NCBI GenBank assembly: GCA_030600625.1
Contig: JAUVLS010000033.1
Span: 1 to 9,055 of the forward strand
Direction: 5' to 3'
DNA: 9,055 nt
Origin: Bacteroidales bacterium
Lineage (GTDB): Bacteria; Bacteroidota; Bacteroidia; Bacteroidales; UBA12077
In this document: one piece after another, positions 5,763 to 9,055 of the stretch
Layout of the letters: every line of letters begins with the position of its first letter
Position numbering within the stretch: position 1 is the stretch's first letter
Made by a program: the position numbers and the translations under genes
Notes under the pieces: model-generated
The model's input: only the letters and a program-made list of their open reading frames with translations
Database searches by the model: none
What the model was told of the DNA's origin: nothing

Positions 5763-6413
5763 ATGGCAAAAATTTATCCTGATTCAGGAGTAGAATTATC
5801 AGCATTTACAGCAAAAAATTACGATAAAGTAATGAATGTAGCTTCTTTTGGGTTATACAAGGGATTTATTAAAAAGGCAATTTCGGATTTGAATATTCAG
5901 GAAAACGATAAAATTTTGGATTTAGGCTGTGGAACCGGTCGGAATATTTTATTAATGAATAAGTATGTATCTGAGAATTCATTACTTGTTGGAATGGATA
6001 TTTCGGAAGATATGGAAAGACAGTTTAACAGTAATTGTAAATCTTATCCGAATATAAAATTCACAAATAAAAGAATAGACCAGCTTTTTGAACCTGAACA
6101 GGAATTTGACAAAGTTTTTATAAGTTTTGTAATTCATGGTTTCCCTCACGAAATAAGAAAAACAGTAATACAGAATGCATATAATAGCTTAAAGAAAGGC
6201 GGAACATTTAATATTCTGGATTTTGCTGAATTTGATATGGCAAAAATGCCTTTTCATCATCGGTTTATATTTAAAAAGATTGAATGTAAATATGCTTTTG
6301 ATTATATAGAACGCGATTGGGAAAATATACTCTATGAATATGGATTTGAGAACGCAAACGAGAAATTTTATTTTAAAAAATATGTACGATTATTAACAGT
6401 AGAAAAAAAATAG
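5763..6413 (+). CDS. Class I SAM-dependent methyltransferase
   Basis: The 216-residue protein has a Rossmann-type methyltransferase core. Motif I is ILDLGCGTGR at 51-60; Asp79 at the end of the second strand (LLVGMDIS) would hold the ribose hydroxyls of SAM. The FDKVFISFVIHGFPHE segment at 115-130 and LKKGGTFNILDF at 143-154 correspond to the fourth and fifth strands. The arrangement is of the UbiE/COQ5 small-molecule type, but the C-terminal substrate region (HHRFIFKKIECKYAFDYIERDW) has no signature I can assign. It is soluble and cytoplasmic, with no membrane segment. It follows the editing-domain gene by 12 bases and precedes the second NifX-type gene by 5 bases, so it is surely co-transcribed. 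The substrate could be a small molecule, lipid or protein of the pathway; it is not predictable. Confidence 0.88.
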   Translation: MAKIYPDSGVELSAFTAKNYDKVMNVASFGLYKGFIKKAISDLNIQENDKILDLGCGTGRNILLMNKYVSENSLLVGMDISEDMERQFNSNCKSYPNIKFTNKRIDQLFEPEQEFDKVFISFVIHGFPHEIRKTVIQNAYNSLKKGGTFNILDFAEFDMAKMPFHHRFIFKKIECKYAFDYIERDWENILYEYGFENANEKFYFKKYVRLLTVEKK

Positions 6414-6418
6414 ATTTT

Positions 6419-6820
6419 ATGGCAATAAAAGTGGCTTTTGCAACAGACGATGGAAAAACATTTATGGACAGGCATTTTGGAGATGCAGAGTATTATGATG
6501 TATATGAAATTGATAAAGATAAATCAAAATTTATTAAAAGAATCATGAATACTACCGAAGAAGATGATGAGAATATTCATGCCGACCCGGTGAAAGCAAA
6601 AAGTGTAACTAGCTTATTTAAAGATGAAAATATTAAGGTAGTTGTTTCTAAAATATTTGGCCCTAACATTAAAAGAATTAAAAAGAAGTTTGTTTGCATT
6701 TTAATGAATGATAATAGTATATCTGAAAGTATTATAAGTATACAAAATTGTATGAATATCATTTATAATGAGTGGAAAAAAGGAGAAGAAAGAAAGCATC
6801 TTAATTTAAAAGAGTTGTAG
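6419..6820 (+). CDS. NifX-type domain protein, diverged second copy
   Basis: The 133-residue protein begins with a NifX-type strand (IKVAFATDD) and the DRHFGDA loop at 17-23, matching DPRFGR of the first copy. His54 in ENIHADP lies where the first copy has AHGAGP. The following IKVVVSKIFGPNIKRIKKKFVCIL (72-95) is the usual strand-loop-helix-strand, but the glycine-rich NGPGGNA loop is reduced to FGPN at 80-83. A C-terminal helix of about 35 mostly charged residues exceeds the minimal domain. It resembles the third copy (8242-8679) more than the first. A role as a cofactor or metal-cluster carrier is likely from the family, though the altered loop may mean a different ligand or a partner subunit role. 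Its ATG is 5 bases after the methyltransferase stop, with no Shine-Dalgarno. Confidence 0.83.
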   Translation: MAIKVAFATDDGKTFMDRHFGDAEYYDVYEIDKDKSKFIKRIMNTTEEDDENIHADPVKAKSVTSLFKDENIKVVVSKIFGPNIKRIKKKFVCILMNDNSISESIISIQNCMNIIYNEWKKGEERKHLNLKEL

Positions 6821-6841
6821 TGGTTAAAATGATTAATTTTT
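6815..6841 (+). promoter_or_regulatory. Weak candidate promoter before the OmpA-family gene
   Basis: TTG at 6815-6817 and TAATTTTT at 6834-6841 resemble the Bacteroidota TTG / TAnnTTTG pair, with a 16-base gap and a last-base mismatch. It would permit separate transcription of the envelope gene at 6868 from within the operon. Support is slight. Confidence 0.2.
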
Positions 6842-6867
6842 AATAAAAATAAAAGGAAAATATTAAA

Positions 6868-7842
6868 ATGAAAAAAGCAACATTAATTTTTGCAGTAATC
6901 GCACTAATGATTTCAACAAATCTATTTGCTCAAGAAGATAAAGATATAAAAGGAGCAAAAGATAATCCACTAATATCAAGATTTACTGGGTCAACAATTC
7001 AATTTTATGAAACAGTTAAGTGGGATATATATATTCTTCCATATTCAAAAATAATAAGTGTTGAAGGAAGCAAAACCTGGGAAAAAAAGTTGAAACTACA
7101 AGGTGAAATTAACAGAATTCAATATGTTACAAATCTGGAAAACAATACATCCCTGGTTTATATGAATTATCTTAATGCTTTAAAAAAATCAAATTGGGAA
7201 ATTTTATTTAGTGGCTCAGGTGATAATGAGTTAGGAAACGAAAGTTATGAATGGCAATTTTACATGTTTGGAAATGATGGTTTGGGTTTGGGTGATAAAA
7301 TTGGGAATAAATATAATTTTCGTGGGAGTGATTACGCTTACATAGCAGCTAAATTTGAAGATAATGATACAACATATTATGCTTCAATTTACATAATTGA
7401 ACAAGATAATTTAACAATGATAAATCAGGATATTATAAAAGTTAAAAACCCTGATGTGGGTATGGTAACAGCAAAACTAATGACTGAAAATATTGATAAA
7501 AAAGGTCATTTAGCATTAGATGGTTTATTTTTTGAAACAGGTAAATCAACAATAATGGATAAATCTATTCCTGCACTCAAAAATATTGCTGAATATCTGA
7601 ATAATAATAAAGATAAAAAATTCTTTATAATTGGACATACTGATAATATAGGAAATGTTCAATCTAATATAGCTTTATCTGAAAACCGGGCAAAAGCTGT
7701 TATGAACGAACTTGTTACAAAATATGGTATTAAGGCAGAACAATTAAAAGCCTATGGAGTAGCTAATTTTTCACCAATGATTTCGAATTCTACAGATGAA
7801 GGCAAAGCGAGAAACCGTAGAGTTGAAATAGTGGAACAATAA
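6868..7842 (+). CDS. OmpA-family outer-membrane-associated protein with signal peptide
   Basis: The 324 residues start with a signal peptide (MKK, a hydrophobic core, likely cleavage after Ala21 in LFA/QE). Residues about 28-200 form a region resembling DUF4892 (KGAKDNPLISRF at 28-39, then TIQFYETVKWD), which in Bacteroidota often precedes an OmpA domain. Residues about 214-324 are the OmpA-like peptidoglycan-binding domain: LFFETGKSTI at 220-229, IIGHTDNIG at 254-262 with Asp259, LSENRAKAV at 270-278 with Arg274, and the closing NRRVEIV at 316-322. Asp and Arg bind the diaminopimelate of peptidoglycan. The protein should act in the periplasm or at the inner face of the outer membrane. AAAAGGAAAA upstream is a reasonable ribosome binding site. 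It is the only clearly exported product in the block, between two NifX-type genes. Confidence 0.9.
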   Translation: MKKATLIFAVIALMISTNLFAQEDKDIKGAKDNPLISRFTGSTIQFYETVKWDIYILPYSKIISVEGSKTWEKKLKLQGEINRIQYVTNLENNTSLVYMNYLNALKKSNWEILFSGSGDNELGNESYEWQFYMFGNDGLGLGDKIGNKYNFRGSDYAYIAAKFEDNDTTYYASIYIIEQDNLTMINQDIIKVKNPDVGMVTAKLMTENIDKKGHLALDGLFFETGKSTIMDKSIPALKNIAEYLNNNKDKKFFIIGHTDNIGNVQSNIALSENRAKAVMNELVTKYGIKAEQLKAYGVANFSPMISNSTDEGKARNRRVEIVEQ

Positions 7843-7864
7843 TATAATAACTTTAACTCATATC

Positions 7865-8239
7865 ATGAATTTGAATCATGTTGCAATATCAGTAAATAGC
7901 ATCGAAGAAATAAATGATTTTTATGTAAATATTTTAGAGATGCAGCTAATGCGTCAGTTTGATTTAAATAAAAATCTTGCATTTAATATTTTTGGTTTAG
8001 ATTCTGATATTCCTGCGTATTTATTAACCAGAGGTAATTTAACCTTAGAAATATTTATTGCAAAACGAGATACTGGGGTAAAGATTAATCACATTTGTTT
8101 TTCGGTTCAAGATAGAGAAATACTTTATAAAAAGGCACAGGAAAAAGCATTTGAATGTATTAGAATAAAAAGAGATACAAGCGATTTAATATTTATTAAA
8201 GATAAAACTGGCAATATTTTCGAGATTAAAAATAGTTAA
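7865..8239 (+). CDS. VOC-fold (glyoxalase/bleomycin resistance/dioxygenase superfamily) protein
   Basis: The 124 residues give one complete two-module VOC protein. Module 1 opens with LNHVAISVNSIEEINDFYVNIL (3-24), and module 2 with INHICFSVQDREILYKKAQEK (74-94). The four positions that hold the divalent metal in glyoxalase I-type enzymes are filled by His5, Glu62 (in LTLEIF), His76 and Glu120 (in NIFEIK), so a metal site is likely intact. The closing FIKDKTGNIFEIK is the usual end of the fold. The protein is small and cytoplasmic. Possible activities are isomerase, lyase, epimerase or dioxygenase on a small molecule, or simple ligand binding; the sequence does not decide. It is separated from the next gene by 2 bases. 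Confidence 0.87.
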   Translation: MNLNHVAISVNSIEEINDFYVNILEMQLMRQFDLNKNLAFNIFGLDSDIPAYLLTRGNLTLEIFIAKRDTGVKINHICFSVQDREILYKKAQEKAFECIRIKRDTSDLIFIKDKTGNIFEIKNS

Positions 8240-8241
8240 TT

Positions 8242-8679
8242 ATGGTTTTAAGATTTGCTTTTGCAGTTAACAATCAGAATCTATTTGAAGATCGCTTTTT
8301 TGGCGAAGCTGACAAATTTCTTATTTATCAGCTTGAGTCAGGACAACTTGAGCAGATTTATGAAGTTGTTAATGATAATAAATCCGAGCTAAAAGAGAAT
8401 AACTCAGACAATAATGAGAAAGTCGATATTCTAATTAAAGATCTTTTAGAGAATGATATAAAAGTGATTGTATCAAAGCAATTTGGTGAAAATATAAGAA
8501 TCGTAAACGAATATTTTATCCCTGTAATTATATCTTCAGAAAATCCTGAAGAAGTTATGGAAATTATTAATAAGCATATACATTGGATAAAAGATGAACT
8601 AAATAATTTTAACTCGGGTTACAAGTTGTTTACAATAAAGTCAGGGATTTTAAAATCTTCTGTAGAAGAAAGAAACTAA
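8242..8679 (+). CDS. NifX-type domain protein, most diverged third copy
   Basis: The 145-residue protein begins with LRFAFAVNNQNLFEDRFFGEADKFLIYQL; DRFFGEA at 17-23 aligns with DRHFGDA of the second copy. IKVIVSKQFGENIRIVNEYFIPVII (73-97) matches the second copy closely in the strand-FGxN-strand region. The central segment (44-61, NDNKSELKENNSDNNEKV) is a polar, Asn/Glu/Lys-rich linker with no His where the first and second copies have AHGAG and IHADP. The C-terminal 30 residues (NSGYKLFTIKSGILKS) have no match in the other copies. There are no cysteines. Loss of the central His and of the glycine-rich loop suggests altered or absent cofactor binding, perhaps a regulatory or dimer-partner role. 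Its start follows the VOC stop by 2 bases, and its stop precedes the MBL gene by 15 bases. Confidence 0.75.
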   Translation: MVLRFAFAVNNQNLFEDRFFGEADKFLIYQLESGQLEQIYEVVNDNKSELKENNSDNNEKVDILIKDLLENDIKVIVSKQFGENIRIVNEYFIPVIISSENPEEVMEIINKHIHWIKDELNNFNSGYKLFTIKSGILKSSVEERN

Positions 8680-8694
8680 CTTAATAAATAAAAT

Positions 8695-9055
8695 ATGAAA
8701 CTTTCTGTTTTAACTGAAAATACTGCATCAGAGAAGTTTTTAGCCGAACACGGATTGTCTTATTACATCGAACACGATGTTAATATTCTTTTTGATACAG
8801 GGCGTTCTGATGTTTTTTTACAAAATGCAAAGAAACTTAATATTGATATTGACCAGGTTGATGCTGTTGTGCTTAGTCACGGTCACTGGGATCACGGCGA
8901 TGGATTAAGATACATTAGCAATAAAAAGCTGATTTGCCATCCCGATGTTTTTCAGGAACGTTACCGAAAAGGTGGCGACCTGCCTGCTGGCAGGCAAGGT
9001 GAAAATATAGGACTTGAATTATCTTTTAAAGAGCTAAAAAACAAGTTTGATATTA
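8695..9055 (+). CDS. Metallo-beta-lactamase-fold hydrolase, COG1237 type, 5' part (3' end outside window)
   Basis: The ATG at 8695 opens a frame that runs past the window end; 120 codons are visible. The pattern MKLSVLTENTA, HGLSYYIE at 19-26, ILFDTGRSDVFLQNA at 31-45 and VVLSHGHWDHGDGL at 58-71 is that of COG1237 MBL proteins, some of which are named for a dihydropterin-linked synthase step of methanopterin biosynthesis. HxHxDH is present as His62, His64, Asp66 and His67, with His82 (in CHPDVF) as a further conserved His, so the di-metal site is probably intact. Residues 96-102 (LPAGRQG) are encoded by a GC-rich palindrome and look like an insertion. COG1237 proteins occur near NifX/orange-protein genes in other anaerobes, as I recall. 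The true substrate is unknown. Confidence 0.88.
   Translation, partial: MKLSVLTENTASEKFLAEHGLSYYIEHDVNILFDTGRSDVFLQNAKKLNIDIDQVDAVVLSHGHWDHGDGLRYISNKKLICHPDVFQERYRKGGDLPAGRQGENIGLELSFKELKNKFDI
8978..9000. repeat. GC-rich palindromic element inside the MBL-fold gene
   Basis: TGCCTGC (8981-8987) and GCAGGCA (8990-8996) are perfect inverted arms around a TG loop. The outer ACC (8978-8980) and GGT (8998-9000) also pair if A8997 is bulged. The element keeps the reading frame and encodes LPAGRQG. Its GC content contrasts sharply with the surrounding gene. I recall near-identical palindromes dispersed in Bacteroidota genomes, inside and outside genes, but could not search. Confidence 0.65.

Noticed and set aside
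6577..6762. Leftward open frame of 61 codons inside the second NifX-type gene
   Set aside because: It lies wholly within a supported gene and its hydrophobic composition follows from the Lys-rich sense strand; no ribosome binding site or family match.
792..8679. Nitrogen fixation genes, suggested by the NifX-type domains
   Set aside because: No nitrogenase structural genes, NifB, NifE or NifN are present; NifX-type domains are common in anaerobes that do not fix nitrogen.
1..9055. CRISPR array, tRNA or rRNA genes, transposase or integrase genes
   Set aside because: No regularly spaced direct repeats, no cloverleaf-like GC-rich segments and no transposase motifs were seen on either strand.

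Overview
The window is AT-rich DNA from an anaerobic Bacteroidota-like bacterium, probably of the Marinilabiliales/Bacteroidales type. Supporting signs are the low GC content, the near absence of Shine-Dalgarno sequences before most starts, one possible TAnnTTTG-type -7 promoter element, an OmpA-family lipid-envelope protein with a typical Bacteroidota N-terminal region, and short dispersed-looking repeats (CTTNGCGK octamers, AGCTAAY heptamers, a TGCCTGC/GCAGGCA palindrome) of a kind I recall from Bacteroidota genomes. All genes that can be supported lie on the + strand.

Layout. Positions 1-549 hold the C-terminal part of a MinD/Mrp-type ATPase of the ferredoxin-inserted class. A 242-bp spacer follows, with three unusual elements: GC-rich tandem octamers, an orphan ribosome binding site with a four-codon ORF, and a heptamer-repeat hairpin that could act as a terminator. 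Positions 792-2488 hold a two-gene unit, a NifX/orange-protein-type domain protein translationally coupled to a CoA-disulfide-reductase/NADH-oxidase-like flavoprotein. A second spacer (2489-2753) carries a hairpin, a doubtful 49-codon ORF and a possible promoter element. From 2754 to the window end runs a tight block of nine genes: a cupin-MIP18 (DUF59) fusion, a FadH-like Old Yellow Enzyme/Fe-S/FAD reductase, a stand-alone archaeal-type threonyl-tRNA-synthetase editing domain, a class I methyltransferase, a second NifX-type protein, a secreted OmpA-family protein, a VOC-fold protein, a third NifX-type protein, and the start of a COG1237-type metallo-beta-lactamase-fold protein.

How the genes may work together (inference). 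Three divergent NifX-type proteins, a MinD-type ATPase and a MIP18 domain point to carriage or assembly of a metal-sulfur cofactor. The nearest described precedent is the anaerobe-specific orange protein (ORP) loci of Desulfovibrio, where NifX-fold proteins and MinD-like Fe-S ATPases occur together. No nitrogenase structural genes are present, so nitrogen fixation is not implied. The two flavin disulfide-reductase-type enzymes could be electron donors. The editing-domain protein, methyltransferase, VOC, OmpA and MBL proteins are not explained by that model, and this is what makes the locus worth attention. No established system is recognised with certainty.
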